DNA of 64,000 nucleotides from Rhynchopus euleeides (Eukaryota > Euglenozoa > Diplonemea > Diplonemida > Diplonemidae). Numbering within the stretch: the stretch's first letter is position 1; every line of letters starts with the position of its first letter. Of the stretch, positions 55,589 through 64,000 are shown in pieces. The notes beneath the pieces were generated by a model. It saw only the letters and a program-made list of their open reading frames with translations. It did not search any database and was not told the DNA's origin. The position numbers and the translations under genes were made by a program. The DNA is taken from assembly GCA_963210315.1 (NCBI GenBank), contig OY723262.1, positions 2,356,001 to 2,420,000 on the forward strand. Reading direction: 5' to 3'.

Positions 55589-58500
55589 TCACTGGGTGGC
55601 GGCGCCTGTCGTGCGCGGCGCGGCGCGGCGTGATCCCTGGGACGCTGTCCCCGCTGTCGCGCGACGCATGCCCGCTGCGGTGTACATCCTCGAGTTGAGG
55701 TTATTGTACAGCCTCTGCTCCTCTCTGTCTTGGAGGCGGACCTTGCAACGCCACGCATGCAGGGCTCGCCTCGCGGACTTGAACTCCTCCTCCGGGGAGC
55801 CAGGCTCTGGGGTGAACAGGGCGTCCCATTCAGCCACCGTCTTGGGGACGTCGGCGTCGTCAGCTGGGGTGCCTTTGTCGGCAGCCGTCGCGCTGCGCTT
55901 CCTGTCCGGGGGAGAGGCTGACACGTCACGGTCGGCCTTCCGCTTGCCTGTGTGCTGCGACGCTGAGGGGGCTGGTGCGTTCTCGCTGGTGGAGCCGCCC
56001 TGCTGCGCGTCGGAGGTGGAGTCGGTGGAGGAGGTGGAGGAGGTGGAGGGCTGAGCGGTCGCGTTCGACGAGGGGGCTGGTGCTGTAGAAGCAGAGGGAG
56101 AGCCGCCCGAGGTCGTGTGTGCGTTACCGTCCGTCGCAGCCCCGTCGCCTCCTCGGTCCGGCGGACGGGTACATGTCTCTCCGTCCGACACACAGCCCGT
56201 GCACGCTAGGCGATTGCAGCCTATGCATTCCCAGTGGGGCGTTCGGGTGTCAAACGGCTGCTCACATCTGACACACAGCACCGACAGTTCGGCTGTCCCC
56301 CCGTCTACTCGGACCATGTGGAGGCCAGCCTCTGCGCCTCGGCAGCCGGTGGAGACGAGGGGTACGGCCGGTGCGAGGCGGAGCACGAAGGACCGCACCT
56401 GCTCCGAGATGTGGAGTGGGCTGTAGTGCGATGCCTTGAACTTGACACCCGCGACAGGCCCGTACGGCTTCCTCAGGGGGCGGTATATCCGCGGTGCAGT
56501 GTCATCAGCGAGCACGACGATCGGGGAGCCCGTCGCCCGCGCGGCCCCCTGCAGCGTCAGCTCGTCGGCCCACGACGCAACGTTCATGCTGCCGGACTCG
56601 CGCATCTGCCGCGCCCACTCCTCGTAGGAGGGCTCCGCCCTGCTCCTCAGGTCAGCGTGGTCGCCGACCGCCTTCACGACGTACTGCCGCAGGCCGTCTG
56701 CAGTCGCGCCGGCCTCGCCGAGGAGGAGCGTGAGGGCGTCGAAGAAGCAGTTCCCGGGGGTGAACCGGAAGTCCTGCACGTCCGGCATCTCCAGCACGCT
56801 CTGCTGCTTCGCGGTGGTGACTCCCGGAAGCGCGTGCTCCCTCGCGGTCAGCCACCGGGTCAGGACATCGTCCGCCGGCTCGGGGGCCGGCCCCGGGGGC
56901 GGCGGCGGGGGACCGGCGTCCTCGCTGTCGGTGCTGTCCTCGTCGTCATCCATCACCTCCTCCTGCACCACCGTCGTCGGCTCCGTGCGCCCGCACTGGC
57001 AGGGGTCCGTGACGTGCTCGACACAGTCAGGGCAGCTGGCTCTGAGGCAGTGTACACACCTGCCGTGGGTGTCCTGCGTGGAGAAGTCCGCTTCGCAGAA
57101 CTGGCAGAACTCCGTCACGTCCTGCTCCCCCTCCGCCCGCTCAGTTCGCAGCCGCGGGCCCGCGCGTACGGTAGGCCGGGGCCCAGTCGTGCTCCCGCCC
57201 ACCAACTCCTGCACGTCCGCCGGCAGGGTGAGCGCCTGGAAGCGGTCGCCTACTCCCCCGAGGGCGACCGCGGTGGCGATCGGCTTGCACCCGGGGTCGC
57301 ACACTGTCGGCGCGCGGTAGTCGCGGAAGACGATGATGTGCCTCCGCAGCACGCACGCCGCCCCGCGAATGAGCACGTCGTCGGCCCACGTCGCTTCGTC
57401 TTCCCTCTCGAAAGCGGACATGCGGCTGGCCCACGCCGCTGGGTCTGCCAGGAGCCCCGACAGTTCGGGGGAGGATCGTACCCGGGCGACGGCCTGTCTG
57501 CGGAGTGGCCCTGCCTCCATCGGGGTCCCTGACGAGGCGAAGCCGTCCGCGAGGGCCACCAGCGCATCCGTGGGCACCCCCCCCGCGCCACCTCCCCCCA
57601 GCTGCTGCACCTGGAACACCGCCGGCAGGAGGTTCCCCAAGCCCCCCATCAGCGAGGTGAAGGACCCCCCTACACCGTTGTGGGCAGACCGCCATTCACG
57701 CACCAGGTCTTCCGGCGTCGGCGGCTCGCGGTCTACGGGTTTCTGGGCGGGACGCAGGGGCTCGTCTGAGGGAGGGGGCACCGCCTGGTGGCCTTGTCCC
57801 TCCGCGTCGTCCGGGTCGGTGTCTTCGAATGCAGCACCCTGGCCGACCTGGTCCGGCTCGAACCTGATGAAGTGGTCGGGGTCCAGGGGTGGGGCGGCCT
57901 CCACCTCGACTCTGTCGCGGGCCAGCGACCGGCAAGCCTTCGTAAGCTCCCCGCACTCGAGCAGGGTGGCGCCCAGGGTGTTGTTGAAGGCGGAGTTCAC
58001 CCTGCACGCGTACTCCTGCGTCAGCTGCACTCGGCTCGCTCCTGTCCGCTCCGCCGCAAGGCGCCCGAGCTTCGAGAAGACGGAGTGTGCCGAGGGGGCG
58101 AGGCCGCCGAACAACTCCATGGCGTAGGGGGCGAACACGAGGCCTCGCGCCGCACACGCGTCCCGGTACTGCCGGTTCTTCGTCGCCTCGCCCTGGGCTG
58201 CCGCCGCTCCCGTGAAACGGGCTGCCGCCTGCACGTAAGAAGCGGCCACGGGGTTCTTGACGGTGATGTCAATGACTCGTGGCCAGATCCTCCTAGTCAC
58301 GAGGTCGCCCGGGCGCTGCCCATCCTGCAGGAGATGCAGAGACTCCATCTCGGGGTTCGTGCCCGCCTCCTGTGCCAGGGCGAACAGGGCGTCCCGGGTG
58401 GCGTCGTGTCTGCGGGTTAAAGCCCCGCCCTGGTTGCAGTCGAAGGCGTGGGTTCCCATCTCGTCCAGTTCCCTGCCGCACTTCTCGCAGACGGTATCCG

Positions 58501-59977
58501 GCTCGAAGAGGGGAATGCCAAGGCGGGCGCGTGACACGGCGATCATCTGGCGACCCTCGATGCGGCTGTTCTCCGAGAGCTTCCCCCCGAGGAAAGCGCC
58601 GGCGTGGGGCAGCGACAGCGATCGCAGGCGGGCTCTGTCGTGGGCGTCGGACTCTTCGAACAGCTCGCGGTACTGGCGGCTGACGATCGCGCGGGAGAGT
58701 TCCCTCTGCTCGACATCCCCCACGGGGGCTTGCGTGGGGTCGCGCCGTTCGTCCTCGTCCACAGCGTTGTTGTGAGCGAGGCAGGTGGTCTCCCATCCCT
58801 CCTCATCCCACGTGAAGTTGGGGTCGAGCTCCCGGCACAAGGAGTGGCCGTTCGCCGTGGACGCCAGGGCGGCTGCATGCCAGTGTTCGGCGGCGCGTCG
58901 AATCCCCAGGCCCCCGAGCCTCACCGGCATGGTGGCCTGCCGCATGACTGATTCCGGCAGCACGTCGTCCTCGAGGGCGAGGATCCGGGCGAGGCACTTC
59001 TCCACGGAGGCGTCGCTCTTCCGGAGGTACTCCGTAACCCCCTTGTGTCCCATAGCCCTCATGTAAAACACGAGGCGGGCGAACCCCTCGCAGTGGCGGA
59101 GAAGGGCGAGGCCGACCTGCTTGTCCTGGAGCTTGGCCAAGGCGTCGAGGTACGGCTGGAACTCCAAGAGCTTCTTGTCCATGTAGCTCTCGCAGAAGGC
59201 TGCCGACCCGATCGGTGCGCCGAGGAGGGTGAAGTTGCGGCCCGCCCTGTACACGATGCCCACCTTGTCCTCGTCCTCGGGGAGCCGTAGGGAAAAGCCC
59301 TCCTCTTCGAGGGCCTCGAGGGACTGCTCGCAGAGGTCGATCAGCTCGCACTTGCTGAGTTTAACCTCCAGCCCCCTCTCCGTGCTGGCCTGGATGACGT
59401 AGTCGAGGGCGGCTCTGACGGCGCACGCTGGGCCCATGATCACCCCGTCGTCGAGGTAGAACAGCGACCCGTCGAGGTCCGTGCGCTTCTTCAGCTCCTC
59501 CGCAATCTCCTTTATCCCCAATGAGAAGAGGAGGGGCCCGAGGGGGTCGCCTTGCTGCACCCCACACGATGAAGACACCACCCCTTCGCCGTAGGTGAGG
59601 GTGGAGGGGGAGTCGTAACACCACGCGACGAAGGGCAGCAGGCCGGGGATGTGCCTCTCGACGACCTTGAGGAAGGTCCCGCGGTCGATCGAGTTGAACG
59701 CGTTGGCGTAGTCGATCTTGAGGATCACGGCGTCCTCCTTTTCCCTCGAGCGCTCCGCGTACTGCGCCACTACTGACGCCGCGGCCTCCAGCCCCCTCTG
59801 CACAGCTACCCCAACTTGGCGACCCCGCATGAGGATGCGCCGCGCGTCCCCCTTATGACGCGTCGAGAGGAGTTTTGCGGCGAGGCGTCGGAGCGTCTCT
59901 CCGCAGGCAATGGGCCGAACGTCCTCGTCACCCTTCACCAGGGCCGAAAGCTTCGCGCCCCCGAGCACAGGCATCAC
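55589..59977 (-). pseudogene. truncated retrotransposon polyprotein: RT (from motif 2), RLE, OTU-like pair, conserved tail
   Basis: 1462 codons. The first ATG is at 59972-59974. It lacks the RT start: it opens at PVLGGAKLSALVKGDEDVRPIACGETLRRL, which aligns to mid-RT of the + strand copy. Upstream, RMVKGAVPP is readable in another frame, so a one-base loss in a C run (about 59984-59989) breaks the frame. RT motifs: LKIDYANAFNSIDR, GVQQGDPLGPLLFSL, YLDD (about 59446-59461). Knuckle CEKCGRELDEMGTHAFDC and RLE RPGDLV...VIDITVKNP...KNRQY follow. Next is an OTU-like domain with no Cys at the GDCLF position (about 57300-57600), a CQFC...CVHC...CPDC cluster, and an intact OTU-like domain with PGNCFFDAL (about 56731-56760) and ASHYSPL (about 56411-56435). 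Then come a CVRC...CIGC finger, Ser/Thr low complexity and EWDALF near the end. Could not encode a working RT. Confidence 0.75.
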
Positions 59978-60012
59978 CTCCTGGGGGGCACGGCACCCTT
60001 GACCATCCGGTT

Positions 60013-60609
60013 AATACCCCCTTCTCCGTCCCCCCCCCCCCCCCCCCTCCCCCCCCAGCTCCCCCTCGCGGCAGGCACGGTCGGCCCGACGAGTCAGTTC
60101 AGTGTTGTCCCTCAACGAGACCCCCTGTCCCCGGCCCTGTGAGCACCACAGCACCAGGGAATAGGCATCCCAACTCACAGGACCCACCGCCGTCACTGCA
60201 TGCCCCTCTGCCCCGCGTTTCGTTACCTTCTCTGCCAGGTCACGGGTCCCCCCTCCAGGTGCCCTCCCGCCTCATCCCTTTTTACCCCCGTCGTTGCCCG
60301 TTTTGGCGCCCCCGATAGGCGGACCCAGGGAGCCTCGTCAAAGTGCCAGCCCTACAGGAGATCGCCCTGGTTTTGGCCCCCATGAGCACCATGGCACCAG
60401 TAATCCAGGAAATTTGGCTCCCTGGATCCACCGTCACTGCTATTCTTGTCCTTCTGCATTACCTTTCACGCTTATTTGCCTTCGGACTGGGTCATGGGAT
60501 GGAAGAGGGCGGTCGGGGTCTGGGGAAGTGAGGATGTGTGTCAAGACCTTGTCTCGTTGTGCCTGGGAGGTTTGGTGGTGGATGGGATGAGACACAGGCC
60601 AAAAAAAAA
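60013..60609 (+). mobile_element. 3'-terminal fragment of the same retroelement family, inverted, with poly(A)
   Basis: 60013-60600 is the reverse complement of 54869-55452 (the 3' UTR of the minus-strand copy) at very high identity, differing mainly in homopolymer length. It ends GACACAGGCC followed by nine A (60601-60609). So it is a + strand 3' end, joined 5'-to-5' with the truncated copy. Confidence 0.75.
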
Positions 60610-61573
60610 GGGGGGGGGATAAAATCCAACTTGCTGCCTTCACGTGGCGCCCCCTGTGATTACCCTCCTTGGAGGGGAAACCAAAGCAAGCTCTGGTATT
60701 AAGATCCTTGGAATTGACCTTGGGGGGCCTCTTGAGTGAGTCTCGGGAGAAATCGGACCTGTGCATGGGTCAGGGCAGTGTGCGCGAGCATAAGGCCCTG
60801 GGCTGTTCCCTCTGAGTTGCTCTAATTGCATGAGTGGCTTGAGCACATGGACGTCTGCAGGCCAGCCTGTAGGAAGATCAGGATGCAGGGTTGCCCCCCT
60901 TTTGGGGCGTGAAAGCCTCGCCAATGCTTTCCCTAGTGCCGCGATCGGGCGTGCTGGAGCTGCGCGATGCCTGAGAAGATCCTGCTGGAGCTGATCCTGC
61001 CCCCACGTTGCGGCTCTAAGCCCTCAACGGGTAGCCCCTCTGGGTGGTCGCTGCTGACCTGTGCCTGGCCCCTCCCCCTTCGCACAAGGGGTTGACTAGT
61101 GTTGCAGGCGGTGGAGTCATAGACAGCACTGCCTTTTGCTTTCACCATTGGCCCTTTCTCTACTTTTTCGGTGCACAACAGAGACCTCTCTTTGTGTCGA
61201 TGCGTTGCGGCTACAAACAAACCAACAAGCCCCTCCATCACTACAAAGAGCAGTTTTCTGAACCCTAGCGTTGTCCCAGCTAGCTTGTGTTTCCCTTTTG
61301 GGCTTTTTCTTTGAGTTTTTCTTTACTCGATCGTTTCCTGTGACACTCTGTGTTTCAGCATTCATTGCAATGTGTAATGTGCAACTTCCACTTCAGGTTC
61401 CTTGCACATAACACAAAAGCGGTTGGCGGCTATCAACCATATGCTATTGAAGCAACCAAGCCCCCCGTTTTTGGAGTTATGTACGAGCAATCTGTCACCA
61501 GTGTGGTCCTCGCTGGCTAAGTGGATGTCCAGAGGCTGTGCCATTTTTGGCGTGTCGTTTGATGTGTGTGATC
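60610..61573. other. intergenic region between retroelement copies
   Basis: About 960 bp. It begins with a G run (60610-60617). No ORF with domain character and no recognisable repeat; possibly the sequence into which the elements inserted. Confidence 0.4.
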
Positions 61574-62549
61574 TTTTTTTTTTTTTTTTTTTTTTTACAC
61601 TTGCCCGTCAGGTGGACCACCGGGTGGGGAGAGAACCGGTGTGAGGCACTTGGGTCCGTCCAGGTGGGCAGGGAACCTGGGGGCGGGGGGCCTCAAATCC
61701 CTCTCTCTCTCATGCACGCGTGCTGGGCTCAACGGCCTGTACTCTCCCATCCGCCACCCAACCACCCATGCACAACTTGACGAGGCCTTGAGACACACCT
61801 CTCCCTTCCGAGACCCAGACCACCCACTTCCATCCCTGGCGCTGTCTGTTGGCAAGTGAGCAAAGGTAACACGAAACACAAGGGCAAGACTTGGAGCGAG
61901 CGTCGCGAGTCAATCAGAGAGGCACTCCCTCCTCGCAGGGTGGTGTCGGCCTTGTGTGCTCTCGAAAACCCGCTGTCGCCGTCCGTCAACCTGTGTGGCT
62001 GCCTGTAGAGGCGTTAAGGGGCGTGGGGACTAGGGGACCGAAGAGGGGTCAGAGACAGGTCGGACCTGCTCGGAGAAACACAAGAAAGGGGTGGAGGGAG
62101 TTAAAGCGCGTGTCTCCGGCGGGTCTCGGAGGGCAGGTGCTCTCGCCGACCCGTCGAACCGCGTGTGGGGACCGTTGGGAGGGGTTTAGACATGCACAAT
62201 GATCTATACTGTACAAATGACCTGGATTCTCGGTGCCGTAACGTGCCTGAGTGGCTGTTTTGTTGGGTTAAGTGGCGGTCGAGGCAATCCGGACAGTTGT
62301 TGCGGAATCTAGTGTAAGGGGTAATGGAATGGTGGAATGCACAAACGTCAAGGGAGGGGCGGGGGTGTTGAGGAAAGGGGGGGGAGGGGGATAGGTAGAG
62401 TGAGGGACGGATGGAAAGGAGGGGGGGGTGGGAGTGACTGATAAGATCAAGGGGGAGGGGAGGGGGTGTTGTTGTTGTTCTCGGGGTCGCGACCACCTAA
62501 CTGAGGGGGTCACACTCCTGGTGTCTTGTCTGCACACATTTCTGCTGGG

Positions 62550-62572
62550 AGGGGGGGGGGGGGGGGGGGGGG
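62550..62572. repeat. poly-G tract in 3' UTR of third retroelement
   Basis: More than 20 consecutive G. Similar long G/C runs occur in the 3' UTR of the second copy (about 55417-55437) and its inverted partner (about 60031-60048). Confidence 0.7.
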
Positions 62573-62631
62573 TATAGTGGCCGGAGTCAGGAGCCGGCCC
62601 TCCTGGGGATGATGACCTGCCCTCACGGGCT

Positions 62632-64000
62632 TCATCTCCTCGTCTTCCCCTTCGCGCCCTTCCGCGCCCCGTCACACTCCCACATCTTCGTGACGGTGTC
62701 CCGAAGGCTTCGGGCCGCCGCCTTCGCCGTCGGCACGCTCCACGCGTTCTGCGTCCCACGCGCAGCGTGCCACTCCCTCACCGCCACCGCAGCCACCTGC
62801 CGCGTCAGCGGGTGCGAGCCGTGCAGGGGGTGAAAGAGGCTCTTCCACCCCGCCGCCGTCGCAGGGATGCGTGCACCTCCCATCGACCCACACGGAGACA
62901 CACCATCCACAGCCACCCTATCACCCTCATCCCACTCGCAACCCTTGCGGGCCTGCTCCTCCAGCAGCCTCGTCGTCACCCGCGTCGGACCCACCGTCGC
63001 TGCCACCGTCTCGACCGGCGCGCCTTCCTCCTGGGTCTCAGGGGCACCGCTGCAGGCGAGGTCATCGCTGTCGACGTAGTCGTCGTCGTCGAACGCCAGC
63101 GGCTCGTTGATGCCAGGGGGGGCTGTTGAGGTCGCGTTTGAGCCTCCACCCTGCATCGATCCGCCATCCGCTGCCGCCCGCCGCTTCTCCCCCAACACCG
63201 CGTTCCTGCTGCGGCGTGTCGTCGCCCCGGCTGTCTCTACCCGCGTCACCTTACCCGCCGCCAGCATCGCTGCGGCCACACCCTCCTTCCCCACAGCCTT
63301 GCCGCACGACCCAGGGAGGGCTGTAGAAGAGGCTTGGGAGCCGCTGCCCTGGGCGCGCGCGCGGGGTGTTGTCCTGCCTGCCGGTGTCTGCGGGGAGGCA
63401 GCCGACAGCGGCACAGGGGTCCCAGGGAGGGCTGTTGAAGAGGCGTTGGAGCCACTGCCCTGGGAGGTCTGCGCGCGCGGGGTCGACTGTCCTGCGGGTG
63501 CCGGCTGGGAGGCGGACGGAAGCGCCGACACCCCAGGGAGGGCTGTTGAAGAGGCGTTGGAGCCACTGCCCTGGGAGGTCTGAGCGCGCGGGGTCGATTG
63601 TCCTGCGGGTGCCGGTTGGGAGGCGGACGGAAGCGCCGACACCCCAGGGAGGGCTGTTGAAGAGGCGTTGGAGCCACTGCCCTGGGAGGTCTGAGCGCGC
63701 GGGGTCGATTGTCCTGCGGGTGCCGGTTGGGAGGCGGACGGAAGCGCCGACACCCCAGGGAGGGCTGTTGAAGAGGCGTTGGAGCCGCTGCCCTGGGAGG
63801 TCTGCACTTGGGGGGCCGACGCCCCGAGGGGCGCCTGTTGGGGGGCCGGCGGGGGCGCCGACCCCTCGCCGGGGCTTGTTGTAGTCGGAGGAGGGGGCAC
63901 CACATCCGGCGCGGCGCCCCTTGCCCCCCCATCACCTTCTCCCTCAGCCGTCTCCTGCTTCATCTCCGCCTCGGCCCCCTGGGCCGGCCCAGGCGGACCT
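62632..64000 (-). CDS. C-terminal part of retrotransposon polyprotein with 37-aa tandem repeats, partial
   Basis: The frame is open to the window end (the ATG at 63961-63963 is internal), so the true N-terminus lies beyond. From the left of the protein: acidic Lys-containing linker (EAEMKQE, similar in position to VKQEMEVDAAED in the full copy), then four or five 37-residue repeats of the form TSQGSGSNASSTALPGVSAL-SASQPAPAGQSTPRA. An acidic segment (FDDDDYVDSDD) follows, and a C-terminal domain ATAAGWKSLFHPLHGSHPL...EWHAARG with a basic end (GARKGAKGKTRR). The W-x2-L-F core and basic end match the tails of the other two copies (ADGWEGLF; AEWDALF). Neither RT nor OTU motifs fall inside the window. 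Confidence 0.6.
   Translation of the reverse strand, partial: GPPGPAQGAEAEMKQETAEGEGDGGARGAAPDVVPPPPTTTSPGEGSAPPPAPQQAPLGASAPQVQTSQGSGSNASSTALPGVSALPSASQPAPAGQSTPRAQTSQGSGSNASSTALPGVSALPSASQPAPAGQSTPRAQTSQGSGSNASSTALPGVSALPSASQPAPAGQSTPRAQTSQGSGSNASSTALPGTPVPLSAASPQTPAGRTTPRARAQGSGSQASSTALPGSCGKAVGKEGVAAAMLAAGKVTRVETAGATTRRSRNAVLGEKRRAAADGGSMQGGGSNATSTAPPGINEPLAFDDDDYVDSDDLACSGAPETQEEGAPVETVAATVGPTRVTTRLLEEQARKGCEWDEGDRVAVDGVSPCGSMGGARIPATAAGWKSLFHPLHGSHPLTRQVAAVAVREWHAARGTQNAWSVPTAKAAARSLRDTVTKMWECDGARKGAKGKTRR
63305..63845 (-). repeat. coding minisatellite, 111-bp units
   Basis: Starts of the phrase GGGCTGTTGAAGAGGCGTTGGAG recur at 111-bp spacing (about 63430, 63541, 63652, 63763), with a more diverged unit near 63319. 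Units are nearly identical, pointing to recent expansion. Confidence 0.75.

Larger units (their letters stand above)
54799..60012 (-). mobile_element. 5'-truncated RT-RLE-OTU retrotransposon copy with poly(A) tail
   Basis: Minus-strand element. The poly(A) tail appears as 19 T at 54799-54817, and the 3' UTR runs 54818-55588. The coding region is intact from mid-RT to the C-terminus (55589-59977). The similarity to the full-length relative continues to about 60012 in a shifted frame and then stops abruptly where an inverted 3'-UTR copy begins. Confidence 0.75.
61574..64000 (-). mobile_element. third related retroelement, 3' part (continues beyond window)
   Basis: The poly(A) tail appears as 23 T at 61574-61596. 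The 3' UTR (61597-62631) contains GGGGGCGGGGGGCCTCAAAT (61679-61698), also found at the 3' end of the second copy (54818-54837). Similarity continues with divergence for about 200 bp. The coding region runs off the right edge. Confidence 0.65.

Noticed and set aside
54869..60600. Interpretation as an LTR retrotransposon or as a DNA transposon with 585-bp terminal inverted repeats
   Set aside because: The repeats are inverted, not direct, the ORF encodes a non-LTR RT with RLE, and both outer ends carry poly(A). Two head-to-head 3' ends explain the structure better.

Overview
The window is nuclear DNA of a GC-rich unicellular eukaryote, most likely a euglenozoan and quite possibly a diplonemid. 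This is inference. Three things point that way. All ten recognisable host genes between 1 and 30193 lie on the + strand. Nearly every one has a pyrimidine-rich tract ending in AG a short way upstream of its ATG, as expected for spliced-leader trans-splicing. A LINE of the ingi/L1Tc type carries a 2A peptide (GDIEQNPGP), a feature known from trypanosomatid LINEs. Conventional introns are rare: only one gene shows them, two introns of exactly 49 bp.

Host block (1-30193, all +), in order: 3' part of an EXS-domain (XPR1/SYG1-like) phosphate exporter; a membrane class III nucleotide cyclase with a second, degenerate cyclase domain; a secreted, probably GPI-anchored CAP/SCP protein with Pro-Thr repeats; an ingi-like LINE (8657-13024) inserted in the same orientation; a three-exon voltage-gated, cyclic-nucleotide-binding K+ channel; the mitochondrial Fe-S assembly factor IBA57; a type II membrane glycosyltransferase-like protein; coatomer zeta; a vWA-domain protein; and a 2287-residue secreted protein with a Pro-rich linker and C-terminal Ig/HYR-like modules.

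Palindrome and DNA-transposon block (30194-39671). This is a nested set of inverted-repeat elements: a non-autonomous hAT element with an 8-bp CCCTAGGG target duplication (30272-31074); an 804-bp element with 19-bp inverted ends (31261-32064); and a 7.46-kb foldback-like element with about 280-bp terminal inverted repeats made of ATACATGTAT-type palindromes (32215-39671). The last contains a 778-bp palindrome of two mirrored MITEs, an autonomous hAT transposon with its transposase on the minus strand (33606-36913), a further 840-bp inverted-repeat element, and short repeated segments.

Retrotransposon block (40937-64000). Three related elements encode a YLDD-type reverse transcriptase and/or a shared C-terminal module. 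Copy 1 (43985-54797, +) is apparently full length with a 3227-aa ORF: hydrophobic N-terminal region, OTU-like domain, zinc fingers, RT, restriction-like endonuclease (RLE), inactive OTU-like domain, RING-like zinc cluster, intact OTU-like domain and a conserved tail. Upstream is a >99% identical 3.0-kb derivative holding only its 5' third (40937-43984). Both end in AAACCCGC tandem repeats. Copy 2 (54799-60012, -) is a 5'-truncated relative with a poly(A) tail that abuts the AAACCCGC array. Its broken 5' end is joined to an inverted 588-bp 3'-terminal fragment of the same family (60013-60609, +). Copy 3 (61574-64000, -) runs off the window.

The best candidates for something undescribed are the RT-RLE element with paired dead and intact OTU-like domains plus a membrane-like N-terminus, its AAACCCGC tail, the LINE whose 2A peptide follows a single in-frame TGA, and the nested palindrome block.
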